Positions 14,417-23,145 are shown, numbered from the stretch's first letter. The stretch is 64,000 nt of DNA from an uncultured Lachnospiraceae bacterium (GCA_910588955.1 CAJURQ010000008.1:53105-117104), one strand, 5' to 3'. Numbers and translations: made by a program. The notes: generated by a model from the letters alone, not told the origin.

Positions 14417-15451
14417 ATGGCGGAAATTACGATAAAGGACATAGCGAAAGAATGCGGCGTGGGCGTCAGTACGGTCTCCCGTGCAATCAACAATCATCCG
14501 GACATCAATCCGGAGACGAAAAAAAAGATTCTGGAAGTGATTGACCAGACGGGTTTTATTCCGAATAACAGCGCCAGAAACTTAAAGAGGACGGATGCCA
14601 AATGTATCGCCGTGCTTGTGAAGGGAATTACGAATCCGCTGTTCAGCGGCATGATCAAGATTATCGAGGAGGAGACACAGCGGAGCAGATATGCGCTTGT
14701 CCTCAGGCATGTGGAAGAGCAGGAGGATGAGATCGACGTGGCATTGGAACTGGAGAAAGAAAAAAGGCTGCGGGGAATCGTATTTCTGGGTGGTCTGTTT
14801 GAACATACGGAGGAAAAGCTGGAAAATCTGAAGGTGCCTTTTATTTTCAGTACCATAGGAGTCAATATTTCAGACCGGGTCGGCAAAGTGGATTTTTCCA
14901 ATATTGCGGTGGATGACAGGCGCGAGAGCGAGAAGATGACCGGGTACCTGTTAGGGCTTGGGCACAGGAAGATTGCCCTGATCACGGAGGAGACGGGGCC
15001 CATCGGTAATCTGCGGACGCAGGGGTACCGGGAGGCTTACGCGAAGCGAAAACTTGAGGCGCCGGAAGAACTGATCTGCTATGTCCGGGAAGACATGGAT
15101 CACTATTCCATGGAAAACGGCTATCTGACCGCGAAGAAGCTTCTGGAATCCGGCGCGGAGGTCACAGCGATTTATGCCGTGTCAGACTCGCTTGCAATCG
15201 GCGTATGCCGCGCCGTGCTGGAGACAGGCAAAAGGATTCCCGAGGATATTTCGGTTGCCGGGTATGACGGTATTGAGATGGGAGAGTATTACAATCCGAA
15301 GCTAACGACGATGAAACAGCCGGTGGAGGAGATCGCCAAAAAGACGATCCGCCTTCTTCTGGATGTGATCGGCGGACGCAAGGAGCACCAGCAGATCGTC
15401 CTCCCTGCGGAACTGGTGGAGAGGGATTCTACCGGGCCTTGCTCAGATTAG
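14417..15451 (+). CDS. LacI-family transcriptional regulator, probably of the maltodextrin operon
   Basis: ATG 14417 (MAEITIKDIAKECGVGVSTVSR) follows GGGGGAT. The 344-aa protein has an N-terminal LacI helix-turn-helix with hinge (to about residue 60) and a periplasmic-binding-like effector domain ending VAGYDGIEMGEYYNPKLTTMKQP. It follows malQ, and CG-centred operators lie before the binding-protein gene and malQ, so it is most likely a MalR-type repressor relieved by maltodextrin. The 3' end overlaps the convergent CYTH gene by 23 bases. Confidence 0.88.
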   Translation: MAEITIKDIAKECGVGVSTVSRAINNHPDINPETKKKILEVIDQTGFIPNNSARNLKRTDAKCIAVLVKGITNPLFSGMIKIIEEETQRSRYALVLRHVEEQEDEIDVALELEKEKRLRGIVFLGGLFEHTEEKLENLKVPFIFSTIGVNISDRVGKVDFSNIAVDDRRESEKMTGYLLGLGHRKIALITEETGPIGNLRTQGYREAYAKRKLEAPEELICYVREDMDHYSMENGYLTAKKLLESGAEVTAIYAVSDSLAIGVCRAVLETGKRIPEDISVAGYDGIEMGEYYNPKLTTMKQPVEEIAKKTIRLLLDVIGGRKEHQQIVLPAELVERDSTGPCSD

Positions 15452-15929
15452 AATTATGATAGGCGGGATCGTTTGTGACGTCTTGACTAAACCAGTCGAG
15501 AGGGAGAAACGCTTCCGCCGTTTCTTTGTCCGGGAACTCCACTTCCGCGATGATAAGAGGGGCGAAGGGCGGTTCAAAGATATCCAGTTCCACGCACAGA
15601 CTGAGCTGGTCAATTATTTTTTTCGCGGACGACATATATGTCGGATCAAACTGCGGGCAGTCTATAGGAATGACATACCGTTTTTTGGAGATGATATTTC
15701 CGTCTGCCTTTTCCCGCAGATGATAGTAGGACTCTTCGTTTAGGGGGAGATTGTACTCCTCTCTGGCGAGCAGTCCTTTTCCTTTGTAGGTCAGATAGTA
15801 GGAGTCATCCTCCCTGCGAATTCTGACAACCGGGTCAGTGTTCAGATAAGCCTGTTCGATGATGCGGCAGGGGTAGGAGCTGAGATTGACCGGGAGGGTT
15901 TTGACTGTGAATTTGCGTTCGATTTCCAT
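15429..15929 (-). CDS. CYTH domain protein (triphosphate tunnel fold)
   Basis: The 166-aa protein opens with EIERKF, the metal-binding signature of the CYTH (CyaB/thiamine triphosphatase) fold, followed by charged strands (VRIRREDD, YYLTYKGKG, EYNLPL, CVELDIFEPPFAPLIIAEVEFP) that line the tunnel. Members hydrolyse inorganic triphosphate or thiamine triphosphate, or cyclise ATP; the substrate here cannot be told. Its 3' end overlaps the LacI gene tail-to-tail. Confidence 0.85.
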   Translation of the reverse strand: MEIERKFTVKTLPVNLSSYPCRIIEQAYLNTDPVVRIRREDDSYYLTYKGKGLLAREEYNLPLNEESYYHLREKADGNIISKKRYVIPIDCPQFDPTYMSSAKKIIDQLSLCVELDIFEPPFAPLIIAEVEFPDKETAEAFLPLDWFSQDVTNDPAYHNSNLSKAR

Positions 15930-15967
15930 TGTGGGATCCTTTCGTATTATGGGATAAGGGTAATTTG

Positions 15968-16369
15968 TTAAAGACTTGCGTTTATTTTTTGTAATAGCGC
16001 CTCCTGTAATACTTGCGAAAAATTCAGACCGAGAGAGAGCGCCTCCTCATTAAGCCATTCCGGAATTGTAAGAGTTTTTTTCACAGCCTTAGAGTTTGTG
16101 CGTTTCTGATAGGCAAGCATATCAAATTCAACGATAACACAGCATTCCCCGGAAGAGAGCATAATTTCATATGGCTGTGAAGGAGCTGGGATTTTCTGCC
16201 CTTCTTTTTTTCGGCTGGTAATCGCAAGACCAAGGGCGTCAACAGCCATTTCATAAGCGTTCTGCATATCGTCTCCTTGGGTCATACATTCGGGCAGATC
16301 GGGAAACGTGATCCAAAAACCGCCTTCTTCCGCGGTATGAAAAACGGCGGGGTAAAATAGTTTCTGCAT
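15968..16369 (-). CDS. hicB: HicB family antitoxin
   Basis: ATG 16369 (MQKLFYPAVFHTAEEGGFWI) is chosen for AAAGGAG at eight bases; this gives 133 aa. The N-terminal half is the HicB degraded-RNase-H-like fold (FWITFPDLPECMTQGDDMQNAYEMAVDAL) and the C-terminal part (KKTLTIPEWLNEEALSLGLNFSQVLQEAL) is a ribbon-helix-helix DNA-binding domain. It neutralises HicA and with it represses their shared promoter. The order hicA then hicB matches the family. Confidence 0.88.
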   Translation of the reverse strand: MQKLFYPAVFHTAEEGGFWITFPDLPECMTQGDDMQNAYEMAVDALGLAITSRKKEGQKIPAPSQPYEIMLSSGECCVIVEFDMLAYQKRTNSKAVKKTLTIPEWLNEEALSLGLNFSQVLQEALLQKINASL

Positions 16370-16413
16370 ACGAGGGTCTCCTTTGGACAAGAGTATTATT
16401 TTAGACCGGCTTG

Positions 16414-16584
16414 TTACAAAATGGCTTGCTCCATACCTTTTTTCAAATCCTTGGCATGGCAGGGAACGATTACGGTTTTTTGTGTGCGTCGGTTTTTCAT
16501 TTTGACATGGGAACCATTCTGACTAATTACGATAAAACCATTTTTCTTTAGGTACTTAAGGATTTCAGAGGATGTCATTGGCAT
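16414..16584 (-). CDS. hicA: HicA family mRNA interferase toxin
   Basis: The 56-aa frame from ATG 16584 reads MPMTSSEILKYLKKNGF and contains GSHVKMKN with the catalytic His26, then VIVPCHAKDLKKG. It has the length and double-stranded RNA-binding-like layout of HicA toxins, which cleave mRNA during stress. AAGGAA lies upstream. It lies upstream of hicB on the same strand, 44 bases apart. Confidence 0.88.
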   Translation of the reverse strand: MPMTSSEILKYLKKNGFIVISQNGSHVKMKNRRTQKTVIVPCHAKDLKKGMEQAIL

Positions 16585-16614
16585 CTTGTCGCATTCCTTT
16601 TCTTAAGTGAAATT

Positions 16615-16643
16615 ATTATAACACGTATAAATACGTATGTCAA
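16615..16643 (-). promoter_or_regulatory. consensus hicAB promoter with operator in the spacer
   Basis: On the minus strand TTGACA (16643-16638), exactly 17 bases, then TATAAT (16620-16615), both perfect. The spacer holds the inverted repeat ACGTAT-AA-ATACGT (16623-16636), the natural place for a HicB or HicAB operator. Confidence 0.85.
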
Positions 16644-16894
16644 TTGTTGCGCCACTTGGATATTCCCGGCGAACTGCCGTGACAGATATGGCTTGGAACA
16701 GCCATACAGACCAAATGTAAATGATAGGCTTACGATAACAACATAGGACAAAAAACATGTCAAGAGCGTGTGCATTTTGAAAGAGGGTCGGATTTCATCA
16801 TCAATTAGGTTATCAATTTTCATAGCTTCTGTGTTATAATACTTTCAAACTATTGATGTAACTCTGTGATGGTTTATTTAGGAAAAAGGGGAAA

Positions 16895-17809
16895 ATGACA
16901 ATGTGGAAGTGGATGTGTTTGTTTCCGTTGCTTTTTATGATGGTAATGATCGTATTTGTGGTTTTGATCATTGTAGTACAAAATAGGCAGTATAAAAAGA
17001 CGGAATATTACGAGCAGACTAAAAATTCCTATTTGAGCGTCCTTTTTGATAAGGGACGTCTGGGTGAATTTTACACATATAAAGATCTTAAGCCGCTTGA
17101 TGGGTATAAACGTTATTTGTTCAATTTATATATTCCGAAAGAAAACGGGGAAACAACAGAATTGGACGTTGTTCTTTTGCATGAATCGGGTATTTATGTG
17201 TTTGAATCCAAAAATTACAGCGGGTGGATTTTTGGAACAGAAACTCAAAGATATTGGACGCAGACCTTGCCTGCCGGGCGGGGACGGTCGCAGAAAAATA
17301 AATTTTTTAATCCAATCATGCAGAACAAGGGGCATATAAAATGGCTTCAAGCATTTCTTGTGGAACAGGCATTGCCTTTTTATTCTTACATAGTATTTAG
17401 TGATCGATGCACATTGAAGGATATCAAATTGACCAGCTCGGACCATTATGTTATGAACCGACATAAGATTCTTTCTGCAGTTCGACAAAATATAGCTAAG
17501 GTAGGAAAACGATTATCGCCGGAAAAAATAGACGATTTATTTGAGAAACTGTATCCGCTTACACAGGTGGACGAAGTTAGAAAAATGACGCATATTCAAA
17601 ATATTCAGCAGAAAACACAAAAGAGTGTTTTGCAGTCCGCCCCTGTCGTTATGGAAACGCCAAAGGCTGAGGAATCGATATGTCCCCGCTGTGGCGGAAA
17701 ACTTGTTATGCGCACGGCAAAGAAAGGGGAACGTCAGGGGAAACAGTTTATGGGATGCTCCAATTTTCCAAAATGCAGATACATTGAGGATTTGCCGGAT
17801 GAATCATAA
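16895..17809 (+). CDS. membrane-anchored NERD domain protein with topoisomerase-type zinc finger
   Basis: The 304-aa protein has an N-terminal transmembrane helix (about 8-29), a NERD domain (about 45-165, with TELDVVLLHESGIYVFESKNYSGW holding the conserved Asp and Glu-x-Lys) and a C-terminal zinc finger (about 262-298, CPRCGG then MGCSNFPKCRY). NERD is a predicted nuclease fold and the finger is of the topoisomerase IA C-terminal type, so a DNA or RNA transaction at the membrane is inferred. A second ATG at 16901 has better spacing to AAAGGGG. No partner gene is evident. Confidence 0.8.
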   Translation: MTMWKWMCLFPLLFMMVMIVFVVLIIVVQNRQYKKTEYYEQTKNSYLSVLFDKGRLGEFYTYKDLKPLDGYKRYLFNLYIPKENGETTELDVVLLHESGIYVFESKNYSGWIFGTETQRYWTQTLPAGRGRSQKNKFFNPIMQNKGHIKWLQAFLVEQALPFYSYIVFSDRCTLKDIKLTSSDHYVMNRHKILSAVRQNIAKVGKRLSPEKIDDLFEKLYPLTQVDEVRKMTHIQNIQQKTQKSVLQSAPVVMETPKAEESICPRCGGKLVMRTAKKGERQGKQFMGCSNFPKCRYIEDLPDES

Positions 17810-17824
17810 AGGAAGGGAAATACC

Positions 17825-18346
17825 ATGAAAAGCATTGAAATTAAGACAGAACGCCTGACCTTAAAACCCTTGGGCAGCGTGTATCTCGAAACGGTGAATG
17901 CTTACGCCATGGATTATGAAAATTCAAAATACATGTGCCGTCTGCCGAATGAGAGCGTGGAGGAAACCGTAACGTTTCTGGCGGGCGTTGACGCAGAGTG
18001 GGCGAAGGAAGAGCCAGCGTTTTATGAATTTGCCATACTCTATCATAACGAACATATTGGTGCGGTTGGGATATACTTTGAAAATGGAATCGGGGAGCTT
18101 AGCTGGATCATCAATAAGAAATATTGGCGAAACGGATTTGCCTATGAAGCGGCGAAAGCTCTTGTCTCCTATTTTACGGAGCATATGGGAACGACGCACT
18201 TTATTGCCCACTGCGATACGGAAAATGTGGCTTCCTATAAGGTAATGGAAAAACTCGGCATGACCAGAACGGGCAAGTGCGGCGGCAGAAGGAACCGGGC
18301 AGCGGCGGAGGACAGCTTTGAGTGCCGGTATGAGATGAGAGTATAG
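17825..18346 (+). CDS. GNAT acetyltransferase, RimJ/RimL type
   Basis: The 173-aa protein has the layout of ribosomal-protein N-acetyltransferase relatives (IEIKTERLTLKPL at the start, ELSWIINKKYWRNGFAYEAAKALV as acetyl-CoA region, and ENVASYKVMEKLGM near the end). The substrate is unknown. The C-terminus after GKCGGRRN is shorter than in some relatives. GGAAGGG precedes the start. Confidence 0.8.
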   Translation: MKSIEIKTERLTLKPLGSVYLETVNAYAMDYENSKYMCRLPNESVEETVTFLAGVDAEWAKEEPAFYEFAILYHNEHIGAVGIYFENGIGELSWIINKKYWRNGFAYEAAKALVSYFTEHMGTTHFIAHCDTENVASYKVMEKLGMTRTGKCGGRRNRAAAEDSFECRYEMRV

Positions 18347-18350
18347 AGAT

Positions 18351-19688
18351 ATGATAAATCAGGATTTGACAAAAGGAAATGTAACAAAATCGCTGCTCCT
18401 ATTCGCGGCGCCGATGATTTTAGGGAATCTGCTGCAACAGTGCTACAACATTGCGGACACGTGGGTGGTGGGAAAATTTGTGGGCGCGGATGCGCTGGCG
18501 GCGGTCGGCTCATCCTACGCGCTGATGACGTTTTTAAACTCTCTGCTGATTGGTCTTAGTATGGGCGGCGGCGCTGTCTTTTCCTATTATATAGGAAAGG
18601 GAGACAAAGAGAGGGTGCGCATCTGCGCGCAGACGGCTTTTGTGCTGATCGGTGTGCTGGCGGTGGCGCTCACTCTGGCTTCGCAGGCGCTGATGCATCC
18701 GATTCTTACACTGCTTCGCACGCCCGCGGAACTTTATGAAATGACAAGGGAATATCTGGCGGTTGTCTTTTGGGGGATTTTCTTTATCTTTTTATATAAT
18801 TATTTTGCTTTCCTGCTGCGTGCGCTTGGAAATTCCGTCGCGCCGCTGTACTTTCTGGGCGCGGCGTCGGCGCTGAATATTGCGCTTGATTTATTTTTTG
18901 TGTGCAGTCTGAAAAGGGGACTTTCCGGGGCGGCGGAGGCGACGGTGATCGCGCAGGCGGTTTCCGGGCTGGGGCTTGGCATTTATCTGTGGGTTAGGGA
19001 ACCGTACTATCGTTTTTCCCTGAGACGTTTTTTGCGGGAGGAAAAGCCGGTGGGAGAAATCTGCGGCTATTCTCTGATGACCGGCGTGCAGCAGTCGGTG
19101 ATGAATTTCGGCATTCTGATGGTGCAGAGCCTTGTCAACAGCTTCGGCCCCGCGGTGATGGCGGCTTTTGCAGCTACGGTAAAGATTGACACGTTCGCTT
19201 ACATGCCGGCGCAGGAGTTCGGCAATGCTTACTCCATTTTCATTTCGCAGAATTTCGGTGCGGGACAGCGGGAGCGGGTAAAGCAGGGGACGAGGAAGGC
19301 GATGACGGTTTCCGCCGCATTCTGCGGGGTGATTTCGGTTCTGGTATTTGCATTTGCAAGGTTTCTCATGCTGATTTTTGTGGATGCCGGTGAGACAGAG
19401 ATCATAGAAATCGGTATGCAGTATCTGCGCATCGAGGGCGCTTTCTATATTGGCATCGGCGTCCTGTTCCTGCTGTACGGGTATTTCCGGGGCGTTAACA
19501 GACCGGGCGTGTCCCTTGTGTTGACGGTGATTTCCCTTGGAACGCGGGTTGCGCTGGCATATATTCTGGCGGCGGTTCCGGCAATCGGTGTGCTTGGTAT
19601 CTGGTGGGCGATTCCCATCGGCTGGGCGCTTGCGGATGTGACGGGAATTGTGCTGATGCGGCGGGGCGGTACATACGGTGAAAAATAA
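18351..19688 (+). CDS. MATE family multidrug efflux transporter
   Basis: The 445-aa protein has 12 predicted membrane spans and the two-fold MATE repeat, with family markers such as QQCYNIADTWVVGKFVGADALAAVGSS at the start of the first half and GVQQSVMNFGILMVQSLVN in the second. It would export cationic drugs or metabolites driven by Na+ or H+. It begins four bases after the GNAT gene, so the two are probably cotranscribed. Confidence 0.9.
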   Translation: MINQDLTKGNVTKSLLLFAAPMILGNLLQQCYNIADTWVVGKFVGADALAAVGSSYALMTFLNSLLIGLSMGGGAVFSYYIGKGDKERVRICAQTAFVLIGVLAVALTLASQALMHPILTLLRTPAELYEMTREYLAVVFWGIFFIFLYNYFAFLLRALGNSVAPLYFLGAASALNIALDLFFVCSLKRGLSGAAEATVIAQAVSGLGLGIYLWVREPYYRFSLRRFLREEKPVGEICGYSLMTGVQQSVMNFGILMVQSLVNSFGPAVMAAFAATVKIDTFAYMPAQEFGNAYSIFISQNFGAGQRERVKQGTRKAMTVSAAFCGVISVLVFAFARFLMLIFVDAGETEIIEIGMQYLRIEGAFYIGIGVLFLLYGYFRGVNRPGVSLVLTVISLGTRVALAYILAAVPAIGVLGIWWAIPIGWALADVTGIVLMRRGGTYGEK

Positions 19689-19871
19689 AAATCCTGTTAT
19701 GCCGTAGAAAATGATGTGGTAAGAGCTTTTGACAGTGTGCATACCTTTGAAAATGATACGGATGAAATAACGGAATTTGTAGTATTTAGGTATGTGCCGG
19801 ATGGAACGGATAAAAGGGAACTAATAAAAGGGGATAAAGTAAGTGTCCGGCGCGAAAAGGGATCTGAGTGA
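19689..19871 (+). pseudogene. short remnant frame of unknown gene
   Basis: Directly after the MATE stop, and in the same frame, 60 codons run open with protein-like composition (AVENDVVRAFDSVHTFENDT..., then FVVFRYVPDGTDKRELIKGD). There is no good start codon or ribosome-binding site. It looks like the 3' end of a lost gene. I cannot name the family. Confidence 0.3.
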
Positions 19872-19945
19872 GAAAGAAGCTTTGATACGTTGGTAACACA
19901 AATAATAGAAAGCAGGGGGACAAAAACCCCGGAACGGAGGAATAC

Positions 19946-20494
19946 ATGAGCAAAACAGCAATTTTTTTCGCAACAGGTTATGAGGAGATCGAGGCGCTGA
20001 CGGTGGTGGACATCCTGAGGCGCGCGGGAGAGGAGATCACCATGGTGTCCATCATAGACGAGCGGCGTGTCACAAGTTCCCACGGCGTGGAGGTGACGAT
20101 GGACAAGGTGCTTTCGGAAGTCAATTTTGACGAGACGGATGTGATCGTCCTGCCGGGCGGGATGCCGGGTACGAAGAACCTTGAGGCATGTGAGGCGTTG
20201 ATGGAGCAGGTGGATGCTTTTGTGAAGGCGGGCAAGACCGTGGCGGCTGTCTGCGCGGCGCCTTCGATTCTGGGACATCGCGGGCATTTAAAGGGAAAGA
20301 AGGCGTGCTCCTTCCCCGATATGGAAAGCCAGTTGGAGGGCGCGGACGTGAAGCAGGAGCCTGTTGTAATCGACGGCAATATCATCACGGGGCGCGGCAT
20401 GGGCGCGGCGATTCCCTTCGGGCTTGCGATTCTGGAAAAGCTGCAGGGGAAAGAGGCGGCGGACGCGATGGGCAAAAAAATCGTTTACATGTAA
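19946..20494 (+). CDS. DJ-1/PfpI family protein (YajL-like)
   Basis: The 182-aa protein begins MSKTAIFFATGYEEIEAL and has the nucleophile elbow AAVCAAPSILG with Cys103 and the conserved Glu in GYEEIE, as in the DJ-1/ThiJ/YajL group. Members repair glyoxal damage or act as redox chaperones; older ThiJ annotations should not be read as thiamine synthesis. GGAGG precedes the start. Confidence 0.87.
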   Translation: MSKTAIFFATGYEEIEALTVVDILRRAGEEITMVSIIDERRVTSSHGVEVTMDKVLSEVNFDETDVIVLPGGMPGTKNLEACEALMEQVDAFVKAGKTVAAVCAAPSILGHRGHLKGKKACSFPDMESQLEGADVKQEPVVIDGNIITGRGMGAAIPFGLAILEKLQGKEAADAMGKKIVYM

Positions 20495-20664
20495 AAAGTT
20501 TCCATTATATTTTCATCCCATCCGAACATACTAACATCAAGATAAGCGGCAAACAAAGTGTGCTTTAAGCGGACAAAACCGACGGACAGGCGCACGGAGA
20601 ATGCGCTTGTCTCAAATATAGATAAAGAATCAAAAGATTCAAAGTATTTCGGAGGTGAAAAGAA

Positions 20665-20865
20665 ATGGCAAGCAACAAGACCAATAGAGTAGAAGTTCCT
20701 GAGGCAAAGGCAGCTATGGATCGTTTCAAAACTGAGGTTGCGTCTGAGCTCGGTGTAAACCTGAAAGAGGGTTACAACGGCGACCTGACATCCAAGGAGG
20801 CTGGTTCTATCGGCGGTGAGATGGTTCGTAGAATGATCAAGAAGCAGGAAGAGCAGATGAAGTAA
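20665..20865 (+). CDS. alpha/beta-type small acid-soluble spore protein
   Basis: The 66-aa protein carries the SASP signatures EVASELGVNL and GYNGDLTSKEAGSIGGEMVRRMI. Such proteins coat spore DNA and protect it from UV and heat, and are made in the forespore under sigma-G. It shows that the organism makes endospores. GGAGGTGAAAAG is the ribosome-binding site. Confidence 0.95.
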   Translation: MASNKTNRVEVPEAKAAMDRFKTEVASELGVNLKEGYNGDLTSKEAGSIGGEMVRRMIKKQEEQMK

Positions 20866-20879
20866 CAAAAAACAAAAGC

Positions 20880-20919
20880 GAAGGCGCCCCGTTTGTGAAA
20901 ACACAGGCGGGGCGTCTTC
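20880..20919 (+). terminator. hairpin after the spore-protein gene
   Basis: GAAG-G-CGCCCCG and CGGGGCG-T-CTTC form a long GC stem, with GTG/CAC inside. The U-tract is poor, but the position 14 bases after the stop fits a terminator. Confidence 0.55.
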
Positions 20920-20988
20920 ACGTTGTGGGGCTGACTCTGCTTATTGCTTATTCGCGAAAAATCTCTGGTATTTTCAAAAGCCCTGTGC

Positions 20989-20994
20989 TATAAT
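20989..20994 (+). promoter_or_regulatory. extended -10 promoter upstream of tig
   Basis: TGCTATAAT (TG plus a perfect TATAAT at 20989-20994) lies about 90 bases before trigger factor. No good -35 hexamer is visible at 17 bases, as is typical of extended -10 promoters. Confidence 0.5.
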
Positions 20995-21083
20995 GTTTGG
21001 GTGACTGTAGCTGAAAGCCCGCAGGGGCATTATATAATATATTTATTATAGAAGATACAGGAATTGAAGGAGGAACCCATAAC

Positions 21084-22388
21084 ATGAGTTTACAGGTGGA
21101 GAAATTAGAGAAGAACATGGCGAAGCTGACGATCGAGACCGGCGTCGAGGAGTTTGAGAAGGCGATCGAGAAAGCGTATCAGAAGCAGAAGAACAAAATC
21201 AGCATACCGGGCTTCCGCAAGGGCAAAGTGCCCCGCCAGATGGTAGAGAAAATGTACGGCAAGGAGGTCTTTTTCGAGGATGCGGCGAATATTCTGATTC
21301 CCGACGCATATGATAAGGCTCTGGAGGAGTGCGAGGAGGATATCGTTTCCTCTCCGCAGATCGAAGTGACTCAGATCGAGGCAGGCAAGCCTTTTGTCTT
21401 TACCGCTACGGTTGCGCTTAAGCCGGAGGTAAAGCTTGGTAAGTACAAGGGCGTGAAAGTGGATAAGATCGACACCGCGGTGACCGATGAGGAGGTTGAC
21501 GCGGCGCTTGAGAGAGAACGGCAGAACAATGCCAGAAACATCACGGTGGAAGACCGCCCTGTGAAGGACGGCGATATGACTACGCTTGATTTTGAAGGTT
21601 TTGTGGACGGCGTGGCTTTTGAGGGCGGCAAGGGAGAGAACTATCCGCTGACCATCGGTTCCGGCGCGTTTATTCCGGGCTTTGAGGAGCAGCTTGTGGG
21701 CGCGAAGATCGGTGAGGAGACGGAAGTGAAGGTTACCTTCCCCGAGGATTATCAGGCGGAGCATCTGCAGGGCAAGGAAGCGGTCTTTAAGTGTACCGTG
21801 AGGGAGATTAAGGAGAGAGAGCTTCCCGAACTGAACGACGAATTTGCGAGCGATGTGTCCGAGTTTGAGACGCTTTCAGAGTACCGCGAGGATGTGAAAA
21901 AGAATCTGGAAGAGAAAAAGCAGAAGGATGCAAAGAACGCGAAGGAAGAAGCGGCTGTGAAGGCGGCGGTGGACGCTTCCGAGATGGATATCCCCGACGC
22001 TATGCTGGAGACGCAGCAGAAACAGATGGTGGATGAGTTTGCGCAGCGCATCACCATGCAGGGTATCTCCATGGAGCAGTATCTGCAGATGACCGGCACG
22101 AACTATCAGCAGATGGTAGAGCAGGTGAAGCCGCAGGCAGAGGAGAGAATCCGTTCCAGACTTGTGCTTGAGGCGGTGGCGAAGGCGGAGAAGTTAGATC
22201 CCACCGAGGAAGAATACGAGGATGAGTTAAAGACCATGGCTGAAGTCTACCAGATGGAGGTGGATAAAGTCAGAGAACTTATGGGAGAGCGCGAGAAGAA
22301 GGGCATTATGCAGGATTTGGCTGTCAGAAAGGCGGCTGAGTTCATTGCGGAGAATGCCAAGGAGAGCAAGGCTAAAAAAGCGGACTAA
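21084..22388 (+). CDS. tig: trigger factor
   Basis: The 434-aa protein has the ribosome-binding N-domain with signature GFRKGKVPRQMVEKMYG, a central FKBP-type peptidyl-prolyl isomerase domain (about 155-240, VEDRPVKDGDMTTLDFEGFVDG) and the helical C-terminal cradle. It catches nascent chains at the ribosome exit. Gene order tig-clpP-clpX-lon-engB is the common Firmicutes arrangement. Confidence 0.96.
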   Translation: MSLQVEKLEKNMAKLTIETGVEEFEKAIEKAYQKQKNKISIPGFRKGKVPRQMVEKMYGKEVFFEDAANILIPDAYDKALEECEEDIVSSPQIEVTQIEAGKPFVFTATVALKPEVKLGKYKGVKVDKIDTAVTDEEVDAALERERQNNARNITVEDRPVKDGDMTTLDFEGFVDGVAFEGGKGENYPLTIGSGAFIPGFEEQLVGAKIGEETEVKVTFPEDYQAEHLQGKEAVFKCTVREIKERELPELNDEFASDVSEFETLSEYREDVKKNLEEKKQKDAKNAKEEAAVKAAVDASEMDIPDAMLETQQKQMVDEFAQRITMQGISMEQYLQMTGTNYQQMVEQVKPQAEERIRSRLVLEAVAKAEKLDPTEEEYEDELKTMAEVYQMEVDKVRELMGEREKKGIMQDLAVRKAAEFIAENAKESKAKKAD

Positions 22389-22406
22389 GTAACGGAGGTG
22401 TAATAC

Positions 22407-23021
22407 ATGGCTTTAATACCTTATGTCATTGAACAGACGTCTAAGGGTGAACGCTCTTACGATATTTATTCCAGACTTTTGAAGGAGAGAATTATCTTTC
22501 TGGGCGAGGAAGTGAATGACGCGAGCGCCAGCGTGATCGTGGCGCAGCTTCTTTTTCTGGAGTCCGAGGACCCGGAGAAGGATATCAACCTTTACATTAA
22601 CAGCCCCGGCGGTGTGATCACTGCGGGTATGGCGATTTACGATACGATGCAGTTTATCAAATGCGATGTGTCTACCGTCTGCATCGGTATGGCGGCAAGC
22701 ATGGGCGCGTTCCTTCTGGCGGGCGGCGCGAAGGGCAAGAGAATGGCTCTTCCGAACGCGGAGATTATGATTCACCAGCCGGCGGGAGGCGCACAGGGTC
22801 AGGCTACCGAGATCGAGATCACGGCAAAGCATATCCTTGCAACGAAAGAAAAGATGGCGAGAATTATGGCGCAGAACACGGGGCAGGATTTTGAGGTGAT
22901 CATGGCGGATACGGAGAGAGATAACTGGAAGAGCGCGGAAGAGGCGCTTGCCTATGGACTGATTGACCGCATTATCACCAGTCATGCCAGCACTGAAGGG
23001 CAGGGTGAAAAGAAGTTCTAG
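22407..23021 (+). CDS. clpP: ATP-dependent Clp protease proteolytic subunit
   Basis: The 204-aa serine protease has the full triad: Ser98 in GMAASMGAFLL, His123 in MIHQPAGG and Asp172 in TERDNW. Fourteen subunits form the barrel that degrades substrates unfolded by ClpX. It lies 18 bases after tig with GGAGGTG. The C-terminus (GEKKF) and stop lie inside structured repeat copy B. Confidence 0.97.
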   Translation: MALIPYVIEQTSKGERSYDIYSRLLKERIIFLGEEVNDASASVIVAQLLFLESEDPEKDINLYINSPGGVITAGMAIYDTMQFIKCDVSTVCIGMAASMGAFLLAGGAKGKRMALPNAEIMIHQPAGGAQGQATEIEITAKHILATKEKMARIMAQNTGQDFEVIMADTERDNWKSAEEALAYGLIDRIITSHASTEGQGEKKF

Positions 23022-23114
23022 CCGCTCACAGCAAAGGCTGTTTCGCGGAGAACTTCTAGATTTGCTTCGCAAATCACTTTCACCCGAGAGAATGCCTGAA
23101 AAGAGGCATTCTCC
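23003..23114 (+). repeat. structured intergenic repeat, copy B (3' end of clpP)
   Basis: GGGTGAAA (23003-23010) pairs with TTTCACCC (23078-23085) and AGAAGTTCT (23011-23019) with AGAACTTCT (23049-23057). An extra mini-hairpin, GATTTGC-TTC-GCAAATC (23059-23075), is inserted in the right arm. The hairpin GAGAATGCCT/AGGCATTCTC (23088-23097 with 23104-23113) follows. It is the same element as 14285-14375. Confidence 0.85.
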
Positions 23115-23145
23115 GAGAGTTTAATGCTTTGAAAAGAGGATTAAG

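Noticed and set aside
16575..16823. An 82-codon minus-strand frame over the hicAB promoter
   Set aside because: It covers the consensus promoter and operator and overlaps the hicA start; no ribosome-binding site.
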